64,000 nt of DNA from Couchioplanes caeruleus (GTDB taxonomy: Bacteria > Actinomycetota > Actinomycetes > Mycobacteriales > Micromonosporaceae). Made by a program: the position numbers and the translations under genes. Below the pieces are notes generated by a model. The model was given only the letters and a program-made list of their open reading frames with translations. It ran no database searches and had not been told where the DNA came from. Positions 34,292 to 41,893 of the stretch are shown here, in pieces. The stretch lies in the NCBI RefSeq assembly GCF_023499255.1, contig NZ_CP092183.1, forward strand, positions 5,514,501-5,578,500, given 5' to 3'. Numbering within the stretch: the stretch's first letter is position 1; the number at the start of each line of letters is the position of its first letter.

Positions 34292-34813
34292 TCAGGCGGG
34301 CTGGCAGGACGGGCACCACCACGTCTCCCGGTCGTACGGACCCGCACCCGCCGGCCGGAAGGCGACGGGCGTCCCGCAGCGCCGGCACGGCCGCCGGTAG
34401 CGCCCGTACACCCAGTGGTTCTCGCCACGGCGCCGGTCACCCGTGGTGGTCTGGTCGCCCTGGCGCAGGCCGAGGCGCAGCACCGGTACGTCGTGAGCCG
34501 CCAGCACCCCGGCGTCGCCGAAGTCCAGCCAGGCGCCGACCCGATCGTGGCGCGGGCCCGGCCGCCAGCCCGTGCGGTGCCGCCGCCACGCGCCCTGCAT
34601 CCGCAGGTGGCTGTGCAGCGTACGGCCGCTCGCGAAGCGCATCAGCAGATGCTTGCCGACGGCGGCGCACTCGAGCAGCCGGTCACCGTCGAAGCGGATC
34701 GGCAGGTCGCCGCAGCGCCGGTAGCGGCAGGCGGCCACGGTGTGCCCGGCGAACGCCCCGGTCAGGCGGTCCGCCAGGCGACGGATCGAATCCCCCTCGG
34801 CCACTGCCGGCAA
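34292..34813 (-). pseudogene. Fpg/Nei-type DNA glycosylase gene with internal deletion
   Basis: The open frame has 173 codons; Nei-type enzymes have about 260-290. The N-terminal beta-sandwich is recognisable (EGDSIRRLADRLTGAFAG, GKHLLMRFASGRTLHSHLRM), then after LAAHDVPVLRLGLR it jumps to QTTTGDRRRGENHWVYGR and a zinc finger (CRRCGTP ... WWCPSC). The helix-two-turn-helix DNA-binding domain is missing. The usual N-terminus MPEGDT is also altered to MPAVAEGDS, so the catalytic Pro2-Glu3 pair is displaced. A base-excision glycosylase function is unlikely. The missing segment is inferred by recalled family architecture. Confidence 0.6.
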
Positions 34814-34931
34814 TGATGCCCCGCACGCACGCCCCGGGTTGACCTTTCCGCCCGGCCCGCCGGCCCTGGCCCGCCCTGACCACGGCGGGCGGGCCGCTGC
34901 ACCGGCTGCACGTGGTCACCGCCTGATCCGC

Positions 34932-35936
34932 TCACGCGGGCCGGAACGCGTACGCCCATCCCGCCCGGTTGCGGGCCGCAGCGTCGGCCTCGGCCGTGAT
35001 CGTGAAGGCCGAGCCCGCCGGCAGGGACATCGGTACGTCCCTGGTCGCCTCGCCGGTCGCCGTGCACACGTGGGTGACCGCGGTCTCCGTCTGCCCGTCG
35101 GTGGCGACCGTACCGTCGCGCAGCGTCTTCGCCGACCGGATGATGAAGCTGAGCTGTCCGGGGCCGGCGCAGGCGAAGCCGGCGAGGTAGCGCCCGGCGG
35201 GCCGGCGCTCGTCGAGGGTCTTGTCGGTCTCGGTGGTCACTTTCGCGACCCCCGCGCCGCCCAGCAGCTCCGCCGCCGTGGTGGCGTTGGCGGCCGACGC
35301 CCGGCTGGGCGGGTCCTTGATCTCGGCGGTGCGCACGAACTTGAACGAGAACCCGGCCCGGCCGGCCGCCTGCGCGTCGCCGTACAGGAAGACCCGCAGG
35401 TAGCCGTCGACCGGCTGGGTCAGCGCCAGCTGCCCCGGCACGGGATCGTCCGAGCACGCCACCGTGCCGGCGGCGAGCTTGTCGTCGCCGTGGTCGCCGG
35501 CCTTGACCACGACGTCCACCGTGCCGGGGCCGGCGCAGTAGACGAACAGGCGGTAGTCGTCGGCGGGCACGTCGTTGACGTGGTTCTCGTAGTCGGCGGT
35601 CACCACGCCGGCGGTCGCCATGATCCACGGCTGCTGGTCCGGGTCGCCCAGCGCCCGGTTCGCGGCGTCCAGCCGGGACAGCTGCTGCGGGTCGGGTTCG
35701 GGCAGCTGCGACGGCTCGGTGGTGGGCGCCAGCGGCGCCGGGTCCTGCGGCCGCCGGTCGCCGGCCAGCGCGATGCCCGACAGGATCACGGTCACCGCCA
35801 GCACCGTCCCGGCCGAGGCGGCGATCCCGCGGCGGCGGCGCACGGTGCGCCGCGCCTGCTCGGCGCCGGGCGCCTTGACCTCGGCCAGTGCCTCGGTGCG
35901 CAGGCCGGTCAGGAGCTTGTCGACATGCTCGCTCAT
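34932..35936 (-). CDS. Membrane protein, likely anti-sigma partner of the upstream ECF factor
   Basis: 334 residues: a ~35-residue cytoplasmic N-terminus, an arginine cluster (RRTVRRRR), one membrane helix (SAGTVLAVTVILSGIALA) and a ~275-residue outer region with four Cys in two pairs. The ATG overlaps the stop of the sigma gene (ATGA), the usual arrangement for regulators of SigE-type ECF factors. No zinc anti-sigma motif (HxxxCxxC) is visible, so the mode of sigma control is unclear. Function inferred from context. Confidence 0.7.
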   Translation of the reverse strand: MSEHVDKLLTGLRTEALAEVKAPGAEQARRTVRRRRGIAASAGTVLAVTVILSGIALAGDRRPQDPAPLAPTTEPSQLPEPDPQQLSRLDAANRALGDPDQQPWIMATAGVVTADYENHVNDVPADDYRLFVYCAGPGTVDVVVKAGDHGDDKLAAGTVACSDDPVPGQLALTQPVDGYLRVFLYGDAQAAGRAGFSFKFVRTAEIKDPPSRASAANATTAAELLGGAGVAKVTTETDKTLDERRPAGRYLAGFACAGPGQLSFIIRSAKTLRDGTVATDGQTETAVTHVCTATGEATRDVPMSLPAGSAFTITAEADAAARNRAGWAYAFRPA

Positions 35937-36475
35937 CGCGCGCCTCCGTCGGCGTCGGCCGGGTCGAGCCGGGCGGCCAGGGTCGCCCTCGCGCGGTGCA
36001 GCCAGGACTTCACGGTTCCCTCGGGTACGCCCTCCCGCGCGGCGATCTCGGGCACGGTGAGGTCGGCGAGGTACCGCAGCACCACCGCGCGCCGCTGCGG
36101 GGGCGGCAGGGCGGCCAGCGCCGCGAGCACGGCGACCCGTTCGGGGCTGGGCCCGGCGACCTCGTCATCCCCGCGGCGCTGCCGGCTCAGGAAGGCCAGG
36201 GCGGTACGCGCGCGGCGCCACCTGCTCAGAGCCAGGTTCCACGCGACCCGGCGCACCCACGCGACCGGGTCGTCGTAGCGCGACACCGTCCGCCACCGGG
36301 CCAGCGCGCGGCAGAACGCCTCCTGGGCGATGTCCTGCGCCTCCTGCCGATCGCCGAAGTACGCGTACAGCTGCACGGTCAGCACGCCGTAGTGCGCGGC
36401 GTACAGCTCGTCGAAGGACGCGGCCTCGGTGTGCACGGCTGTCGGCGCCTCCGGCCTGGTCCCGGTAGCGGTCAT
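35933..36475 (-). CDS. ECF RNA polymerase sigma factor, SigE-like actinobacterial group
   Basis: 180 residues. Region 2 runs from FDELYAAHYGVLTVQLYAYFGD to QEAFCRALARW (the D(I)AQEAF core motif) and VAWVRRVAWNLALS. Region 4 has LAALPPPQRRAVVLRYLADL, TVPEIAAREGVPEGTVKSWL and HRARATLAARL. It directs polymerase to stress promoters. The ATG at 36475 follows a gene-free region of 215 bp (36476-36690); no convincing autoregulatory promoter was identified there. It forms an operon with the membrane protein. Confidence 0.9.
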   Translation of the reverse strand: MTATGTRPEAPTAVHTEAASFDELYAAHYGVLTVQLYAYFGDRQEAQDIAQEAFCRALARWRTVSRYDDPVAWVRRVAWNLALSRWRRARTALAFLSRQRRGDDEVAGPSPERVAVLAALAALPPPQRRAVVLRYLADLTVPEIAAREGVPEGTVKSWLHRARATLAARLDPADADGGAR

Positions 36476-36690
36476 GGAAACTACACGTCCGGCGTACCCG
36501 TAATCGTTGCGCTGGGTCGCCGGTGGTTGCGAGAAATCCGGTCACGTCCGTCGGCAGTCCGATGAGGCGCGTCAGGGGATCGAGTCGTTCGGTGCGGGGC
36601 GACTGGCGTCCCACGGCCCACCCCCATCCGGATTCGGCGGGGCGACTGAGCCGAGCGCTGCGGCTGCGCCGGGTCGGCTAGCCTGCCGTC

Positions 36691-37296
36691 ATGGCGAGCG
36701 CCGAGCTGGAAGAGTTGATCGTCGCGGACGCCGAGGCGCTGCGCGCGTGGTTGTCGGTCAACCACACCATGTCGCCCGGCGTCTGGCTGGCGCTGACCAG
36801 GAAGGGCGGCACGGTCACCACGTTGACCTGGCAGCAGGCGGTCGACGAGGGGCTGTGCTTCGGCTGGATCGACGGGCAGGCCCGCAAGCGCGACGAGGAG
36901 AGCTCGTGGATCCGGTTCACCCCGCGCCGGCTGCGTAGCTCCTGGTCACAGCGCAACGTCGCCCACGTGGCCCGGCTGGAAGCGCAGGGTCGGATGACGC
37001 CCGCGGGCCGCGCCGCGGTGGATGCGGCGAAAGCCGACGGCCGGTGGGCGGCCGCCTACGCCCCGCCGTCGGAAGCCGAGGCGCCGGCCGACCTCCTCGC
37101 CGCCATCGCCGCCGTCCCGGCCGCCCAGGACATGTACGACGTGCTCACCCAGACCAACCGGTTCGCTCTCATCTACCGGGTCAATGCCGTCAAGCGGGCG
37201 GACACCCGCGAGCGGAAGATCGGCGAGCTGGTCGCCATGCTGGCCCGCCACGAGACGATCCACCCGCAGAAGCTCAGGCCGCAGAATTCGCCGTAG
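36691..37296 (+). CDS. YdeI/OmdA-family protein
   Basis: 201 residues matching the YdeI (OmpD-associated, bacteriocin-protection-like) family: ELRAWLSVNH-type start (EALRAWLSVNHTMSPGVWL), TWQQAVDEGLCFGWIDG, RFTPRRLRSSWSQRN and the C-terminal NRFALIYRVNAVKRADTRE. It is cytoplasmic and its biochemical role is not established. Monocistronic between the sigma operon and convergent genes. Confidence 0.85.
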   Translation: MASAELEELIVADAEALRAWLSVNHTMSPGVWLALTRKGGTVTTLTWQQAVDEGLCFGWIDGQARKRDEESSWIRFTPRRLRSSWSQRNVAHVARLEAQGRMTPAGRAAVDAAKADGRWAAAYAPPSEAEAPADLLAAIAAVPAAQDMYDVLTQTNRFALIYRVNAVKRADTRERKIGELVAMLARHETIHPQKLRPQNSP

Positions 37297-37364
37297 CGCT
37301 CTGACCAGCGTCGTGCGGTGCGGTGCCGCGGCTTGGGATCCGGATCGCGCCGCCGGTCCGCCGC

Positions 37365-37841
37365 TCAGGGGCTCGGACTCGGTGAGCGGGGGCTGCCCGG
37401 GCACACCTCGCCCCAGCCGACGGCGTCCGAGAAGCCGGAATGGGTGACGTCGCTGCGTTCGAGCAGGAGCGCGGAACTGTCGCCGTCAGCCTGCAGGACG
37501 CCGTCCCAGCCGTCGCCGGGTTCATCGCGGATCTGCTGCACGATCATCGGCTCCCGGTCGCTCACGACGACGACCCCCTCCTCGGCGAGGATGTCCGCGA
37601 CCTGCTTCTCCGAGGCGGCCACCTTGATCTTCACGTCGAGGTGCCACGGGGTGTCGACCGGGTCCGCGAACCGGCAGGTGCTCTCCACGGACGGGTGGAA
37701 TCCGGCTCGGGTCAGCGGCGTCAGGTACGTGTCCACCAGGGTGGTCTCCACATCACGGACGCCGTCGCCCACTCCACCGCAGGCCGTGGCCGCCCCCGCC
37801 GCCAGGGACACCGCGACCACCTGCCATCCACGCCGGCCCAT
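37365..37841 (-). CDS. Putative lipoprotein, unknown function
   Basis: 158 residues. Short signal peptide with lipobox-like AGAATAC (Cys about residue 21) and then an outer domain of about 130 residues with a second Cys (ESTCRFADP) and acidic stretches. ATG 37841 has GAGGGA at good distance. No family is recognised. Confidence 0.7.
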   Translation of the reverse strand: MGRRGWQVVAVSLAAGAATACGGVGDGVRDVETTLVDTYLTPLTRAGFHPSVESTCRFADPVDTPWHLDVKIKVAASEKQVADILAEEGVVVVSDREPMIVQQIRDEPGDGWDGVLQADGDSSALLLERSDVTHSGFSDAVGWGEVCPGSPRSPSPSP

Positions 37842-37952
37842 GCTTCGTCCCTCGTCCCGGCCGGAGGGCTCCCGGCGGCACCGCATGGTAACGGACCCCG
37901 ATCATGCGCCGGGACGACGAGTCCCGTGGGCGTCATCAGCGGCGTCACCACC

Positions 37953-38258
37953 TCACTGGTGGGTGGCGATGGCGCCGGCCACGCACAGGGCCACCAGCAG
38001 CAACCCGGCCAGCCCGCCCTGCGCCCCGAGCCCGGCGGCCGACCGGGTCCGTGCGGCCCGGCGCGCGATCACGACCGCGGCGGCCAGCAGACCGAGCGGG
38101 GTCAGCACCACCAGGCCGCCCAGCGCCAGGGCGCCCGCCAGTGGGTCCCACGGCCCGTCCGACCTCGCCGCGAGAACGCACGTCGCGACCGCGGCACCGG
38201 TCGACGGCACGACGATCCAGGCGGCGGCGACCGCCAGCGCCCGGCCATGGCTCACCAT
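37953..38258 (-). CDS. Small three-helix membrane protein
   Basis: 101 residues with three predicted membrane helices (VAAAWIVVPSTGAAVATCVLA, ALALGGLVVLTPLGLLAAAVV and GGLAGLLLVALCVAGAIA) and basic connecting loops. No family or neighbouring clue to function. The perfect inverted repeat at 38290-38313 lies upstream of it. Confidence 0.6.
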   Translation of the reverse strand: MVSHGRALAVAAAWIVVPSTGAAVATCVLAARSDGPWDPLAGALALGGLVVLTPLGLLAAAVVIARRAARTRSAAGLGAQGGLAGLLLVALCVAGAIATHQ

Positions 38259-38289
38259 GGCGGGAACCCTGCCGCATCGTGGCGCCGGC

Positions 38290-38313
38290 GTCCTGAGTAC
38301 GTCTACTCAGGAC
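38290..38313. promoter_or_regulatory. Perfect 10-bp inverted repeat (terminator or operator)
   Basis: GTCCTGAGTA and TACTCAGGAC around a CGTC loop. It lies 19 nt after the quinone reductase stop and 31 nt before the start of the small membrane protein gene. No T-run, and only half of the stem is G/C, unlike the other terminators here, so an operator is possible. Confidence 0.5.
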
Positions 38314-38332
38314 GCGCGGGCGACGGTCGTCC

Positions 38333-39358
38333 TCACGGGATGAGCACGATCTTGCCGGCGACGGTGCCGGACTCGGCCAGGCGCATCGCCTCGGCCGCCC
38401 GGGTCAGCGGGATGCGGGCGGCCACCTGGGCGGTGAGCGCGCCGGCGGCGAGCAGGCCGAAGACCGCGGTCAGGTCCTCGCGCATGCGGCGGCGGAACGC
38501 GTCGCGGCGGCGCCGGCCGGCCCACACGTTGAAGAACGACGCCCGGCGGCCGTTGGGCAGCAGGTTCCACCACAGCAGGCGGCCGATGAGCGCGAGCACG
38601 GGCAGGCGGGAGGAGCCGGCGACGTCGCGGGTGGACGCGGAGCCGTACGAGACGAGCGCACCGCCACGCCGGACGAGGCGCCACGAGCCGACGATGCCGG
38701 GGCCGCCGACGTGGTCGAACACCGCGTCGTAGCCCTCGGGCGCCAGCTTGCGGGCCTGGGCGGGGAGGTCGGGCGCGCGGTAGTCGAGCGGTTCGGCGCC
38801 GAGGGCGCGTACGGCGTCGTGATGGCGCGGCGATGCGGTGCCCACCACCCGGATCCCGGCGTGCCGGGCGAGCTGGGTGAGCGTCGAGCCGACCCCGCCG
38901 TTGGCGCCCAGCACGAGGATGGTGCCGCCGGGGCGGACCCGGGCGACCCGGTGCAGCATCTGCCACGCGGTGACGCCGTTGATGACGACGGTCTCCGCCT
39001 CGGCCGGGTCCAGCCGCTCCGGCACCGGTACGACGTCCCCGGCGTCGAGCAGCACCATGCTCGCCCAGCCGCCGGTCTTGGTGACGGCGGCGACCCGGGT
39101 GCCGGTCAGCGCGGCGTCGACCCCCGTGCCGGCCGCCTCGACCCGGCCGACCAGGTCGTAGCCGGGCACGAACGGGAACCGCGGCTGGTCGTAGTACTTG
39201 CCGCGCCGCATCTGCTGTTCGGCGAAGGAGACGCCGCTCGCCTCGACGCGGACCAGGACCTGCCCGGCGGCGGGCGCGTCCAGCGGGCGCTCGCGGGTCC
39301 GCAGGCCCTCCGGCTCGACGATGCCGGGCAGCACGATCTCGGTGGTGGTGACGGACAT
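38333..39358 (-). CDS. Zinc-free medium-chain NADPH:quinone oxidoreductase
   Basis: 341 residues of the MDR superfamily. N-terminal GroES-like domain with VRVEASGVSFAEQQMRRGKYY and FPFVPGYDLVGRV. The Rossmann part has VTAWQMLHRVARVRPGGTILVLGANGGVGSTLTQLA (NADPH-binding AxxGxxG-type motif), and the C-terminal region follows. There are no zinc-binding Cys, so quinone or enone reduction is likely. ATG 39358 has GGAGGT 5 nt upstream. The promoter carries an inverted repeat matching the one before the adjacent tetR gene, so it is probably that regulator's target. Confidence 0.85.
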   Translation of the reverse strand: MSVTTTEIVLPGIVEPEGLRTRERPLDAPAAGQVLVRVEASGVSFAEQQMRRGKYYDQPRFPFVPGYDLVGRVEAAGTGVDAALTGTRVAAVTKTGGWASMVLLDAGDVVPVPERLDPAEAETVVINGVTAWQMLHRVARVRPGGTILVLGANGGVGSTLTQLARHAGIRVVGTASPRHHDAVRALGAEPLDYRAPDLPAQARKLAPEGYDAVFDHVGGPGIVGSWRLVRRGGALVSYGSASTRDVAGSSRLPVLALIGRLLWWNLLPNGRRASFFNVWAGRRRRDAFRRRMREDLTAVFGLLAAGALTAQVAARIPLTRAAEAMRLAESGTVAGKIVLIP

Positions 39359-39371
39359 GGGACCTCCAAAA

Positions 39372-39390
39372 GAGTGGTTGACCACTCACT
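39372..39390. promoter_or_regulatory. TetR operator before the quinone reductase gene
   Basis: GAGTGG and CCACTC around TTGA form an inverted repeat 13 nt upstream of the start. The extended sequence AGTGGTTGACCACTCAC is nearly identical to the one upstream of the tetR gene (39995-40013). Confidence 0.7.
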
Positions 39391-39427
39391 GATACGGGCG
39401 CCGCCGGAACGGCGGACGGGCGTGGCG

Positions 39428-39994
39428 TCAGTGCCGCAGGCCGGTGTTCAGGGTGCGGGCCCAGGGCGCGTCGATCGAGTCGGCGCCCATCGTGACCACC
39501 TCGGTGCACAGCGCGCCCCGGGCGAAGAACGCCTGGAGCTGCTCGTCGGTGCCGCCGGAGACGCTGCGGGCGTACTCGACCAGGCGGGCATAGCCCTGCT
39601 GCACCGCACGGCGCACCTCGGGGACCGACACCGCCGCGCACTGCGCGTGCATCTGCACCATGAGCAGGTGCTGATCCCGGATGAGCTCGGCATATGCGCC
39701 GCCCAGGGCCCCCAGGACGGCCTCCGGCGAGCTGCCGGTCGCGGCCGCCGCGCCGGCGGCGAAGCTCTCCCGGATGCGGTCGAAGCACCGGCCGACGACC
39801 GCGGAGAACAGCGCCTCCTTGTCGGGGAACAGCCGATAGAGGTACGCCTGGGAGATGCCGGCCGCCTTCGCCACCTCCACGGTGGTGGTGCCGAAGTAGC
39901 CGCGCGCCGCGAACGCGCCGATGGCGGTGGCCAGGACGTCCTCGCGGCGGTCCTCGGCCGTGCCCAGGACCCGGGTTCCCCTCGCTGGTGACAT
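39428..39994 (-). CDS. TetR-family regulator of the quinone reductase gene
   Basis: 188 residues. N-terminal HTH: ILATAIGAFAARG-like (VLATAIGAFAARGYFGTTTVEV) then AKAAGISQAYLYRLFPDKEALF, the classic TetR recognition helix. The C-terminal part is a variable ligand pocket. The operator-like repeat directly abuts its ATG and recurs before the quinone reductase gene, so it likely represses itself and that gene and responds to an electrophile or quinone. Confidence 0.88.
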   Translation of the reverse strand: MSPARGTRVLGTAEDRREDVLATAIGAFAARGYFGTTTVEVAKAAGISQAYLYRLFPDKEALFSAVVGRCFDRIRESFAAGAAAATGSSPEAVLGALGGAYAELIRDQHLLMVQMHAQCAAVSVPEVRRAVQQGYARLVEYARSVSGGTDEQLQAFFARGALCTEVVTMGADSIDAPWARTLNTGLRH

Positions 39995-40013
39995 GTGAGT
40001 AGTCAACCACACT
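39995..40013. promoter_or_regulatory. TetR autoregulatory operator
   Basis: On the minus strand AGTGTGGTTGACTACTCAC, with imperfect GTGG/CTAC-CAC symmetry, directly upstream of the tetR ATG. It matches the quinone reductase operator at about 16 of 19 positions. Confidence 0.65.
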
Positions 40014-40041
40014 ATTGAGGCGGCGACAACCGGGCGACGGC

Positions 40042-41052
40042 CTAACGGGCCGGGGCCGCGTCGAGGCGCGGGTAGACGCGGCGGGCGTTGGCCTCGTACA
40101 CCTTGTGACGGTCGGCGTCGGGCAACGCGAGTGTGTCGACGTAGCGGCGGGTGTCGTCGAAGTGGTGGCCGGTGCGGGGGTCGATGCCGCGGACCGCGCC
40201 GACCATCTCGGAGCCGAAGAGGATGTTGTCCGTGCCGATGACGTCGAAGAGCAGGTCGATGCCCGGCTGGTGGTAGACGCACGTGTCGAAGAAGACGTTG
40301 CCCATGACCGACTCCTCCAGCGGCGGGCGCCCGAGCATGTCGGCCAGGCCACGGAAACGTCCCCAGTGGTACGGCACCGCTCCCCCGCCGTGCGGGATGA
40401 TCAGCCGCAGGCCGGGGAACGTGGTGAACAGGTCGGACTGCAGCAGCTGCATGAACGCCGTCGTGTCCGCATTGAGGTAGTGCGACCCGGCGGCGTGGAA
40501 GTTGGGGTTCGTCACGGCCGAGACGTGCACCATCGCCGGCACGTCCAGCTCCACCATGGCCTCGTAGAACGGGTACCAGGCGGGGTCGGTCAGCGGCGGC
40601 GAGGTCCAGTGGCCGCCGCTGGGGTCGGGGTTGAGGTTGCACCCGACGAACCCCAGCTCCTCGACGCAGCGCCGCAGCTCGGGGATCGAGCGCTCGATGG
40701 GTACGCCCGGCGACTGCGGCAGCTGGCACACGCCGGCGAACCGGTCCGGGTAGAGGGCGACCACCCGCGCGATGAGGTCGTTGCTGACCCGCGCCCACGC
40801 CGCGCTGACGCTCTCGTCGCCGACGTGGTGGCCCATCGCGGAGGCGCGCGGCGAGAAGACGGTGAGGTCGACGCCGCGTTCGGCCATCAGCCGCACCTGC
40901 GTGGTCTCGACGGACGCGCGGATCTCGTCGTCGGGAATCGCCGGGTACGGCGGCGGCGTGGTCCCGGCCTCGTACGCGGACTTCTGCCGCTCGCGCCAGG
41001 CGGTGTGCGCGGCGGGCGCGGTGGTGTAGTGGCCGTGACAGTCGATGATCAT
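40042..41052 (-). CDS. ligJ: 4-oxalomesaconate hydratase-like amidohydrolase
   Basis: 336 residues, amidohydrolase-2 family. The start MIIDCHGHYTTAP (metal-binding HxH), internal HVSAVTNPNFHAAGSHYLN, RLIIPHGGGAVPYHWGRFRG and the Asp-containing end region FGSEMVGAVRGIDP match LigJ/GalB-like hydratases. These add water to 4-oxalomesaconate in the protocatechuate 4,5-cleavage and gallate pathways. The ATG overlaps the stop of the preceding reductase-like gene (ATGA). It is the third complete gene of the LigK operon. Confidence 0.85.
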   Translation of the reverse strand: MIIDCHGHYTTAPAAHTAWRERQKSAYEAGTTPPPYPAIPDDEIRASVETTQVRLMAERGVDLTVFSPRASAMGHHVGDESVSAAWARVSNDLIARVVALYPDRFAGVCQLPQSPGVPIERSIPELRRCVEELGFVGCNLNPDPSGGHWTSPPLTDPAWYPFYEAMVELDVPAMVHVSAVTNPNFHAAGSHYLNADTTAFMQLLQSDLFTTFPGLRLIIPHGGGAVPYHWGRFRGLADMLGRPPLEESVMGNVFFDTCVYHQPGIDLLFDVIGTDNILFGSEMVGAVRGIDPRTGHHFDDTRRYVDTLALPDADRHKVYEANARRVYPRLDAAPAR

Positions 41053-41831
41053 GAGGCGTTCTCCCGGTCGCGGAGCTCGGCGAGCAGGTCCCGGGCGGCC
41101 GCGGCGATGCGCGGGGTGACCCCCAGCTCGGTGAGCTGCTCGGTGGCCGCGGTCATCTCGTCGGCGCGGCGGCGGGCGTGCCGGTGCGTACCGTCGAGCA
41201 GCCGGTCGATCGTGCGCTCGTCGAAGCCGGCCAGCTCGGCGGCGACGGAGCCGCGCAGCCAGTCCGCGCAACCGGCCGCCTCGGCCGCGGTCACGGCCTC
41301 CACCACCGCCGCGGCGAGTCCCTTGTAGAACACGCTGCGCAGCAGCTTGCGGGAGATCGCCTCGCCGGCCGGCCCGGGCTGCACGGTCACGTCCGCGCCG
41401 AGCGGGGTGAGCAGGGCGGCGTACCGGTCGGCGGCCTCGCCCGAGACGAGCATGGGTGTCCGCAGGCCCTTGCCGGGCACCGGGGCCATCAGCGCGACGT
41501 CCACGACGGGGACGCCCCGGCCGGCGAGGCGCGCGACGAGAGCCGACTTCAGGCCGGGCGAGGCGGTGTTGAGGTCGGCCCAGATCGTGCCGGCGGGCAG
41601 CCCCGGCAGCGCGTTCTCCAGCGCGGTGGGAGCGTCGTGCGAGCTGTTGACGCTCAGGACCAGCTCGGCGTCGCGGACGGCGTCGGACTCGCCGATGCGC
41701 GGTGCCACACCCGGCGGCGGCACCACCACGGGGTCGTACCCGCGGACGTCGGCGCCGGCCGCCACGAGGTCGCGGGCGATCTCGCCGCCCGCCTCGCCGA
41801 GCCCCAGCAGCGCGACGCGCACGGGCGTCAC
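41049..41831 (-). CDS. NAD(P)-binding 6-phosphogluconate-dehydrogenase-like protein (DUF1932)
   Basis: 260 residues. Rossmann motif LLGLGEAGGEIARDL at the start, then WADLNTASPGLKSALV and DVALMAPVPGKG, followed by a helical C-terminal domain (GEAISRKLLRSVFYKGL) of the DUF1932 type. Often found beside LigJ and LigK homologs; its reaction there is not established. GTG 41831 overlaps the stop of the 21-codon remnant (GTGA), keeping the operon coupled. Confidence 0.8.
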   Translation of the reverse strand: MTPVRVALLGLGEAGGEIARDLVAAGADVRGYDPVVVPPPGVAPRIGESDAVRDAELVLSVNSSHDAPTALENALPGLPAGTIWADLNTASPGLKSALVARLAGRGVPVVDVALMAPVPGKGLRTPMLVSGEAADRYAALLTPLGADVTVQPGPAGEAISRKLLRSVFYKGLAAAVVEAVTAAEAAGCADWLRGSVAAELAGFDERTIDRLLDGTHRHARRRADEMTAATEQLTELGVTPRIAAAARDLLAELRDRENAS

Positions 41832-41893
41832 GGCAGCACCCCCGGGCCGCCGCCGCGCATCCGCATGCAGCGCACGCCGTCGCCGCCGCTCAT
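41828..41893 (-). pseudogene. 21-codon remnant of a 4-oxalomesaconate tautomerase (PrpF/LigU) gene
   Basis: The ATG overlaps the LigK stop (ATGA) and the TGA overlaps the GTG of the next gene (GTGA). The product begins MSGGDGVRCMRMRGG; PrpF/LigU tautomerases begin with the same type of sequence (xPCxLMRGGT) but are about 350 residues long. Nearly the whole gene is missing, yet both 4-nt couplings are intact. The tautomerase would be expected at exactly this step between the hydratase and the aldolase. The PrpF match rests on a short motif and on context. Confidence 0.55.

Noticed and set aside
34860..34925. A possible 3' end of a lost plus-strand gene (LTTAGGPLHRLHVVTA then stop)
   Set aside because: Too short and without a recognisable family; may be chance in G/C-rich DNA.
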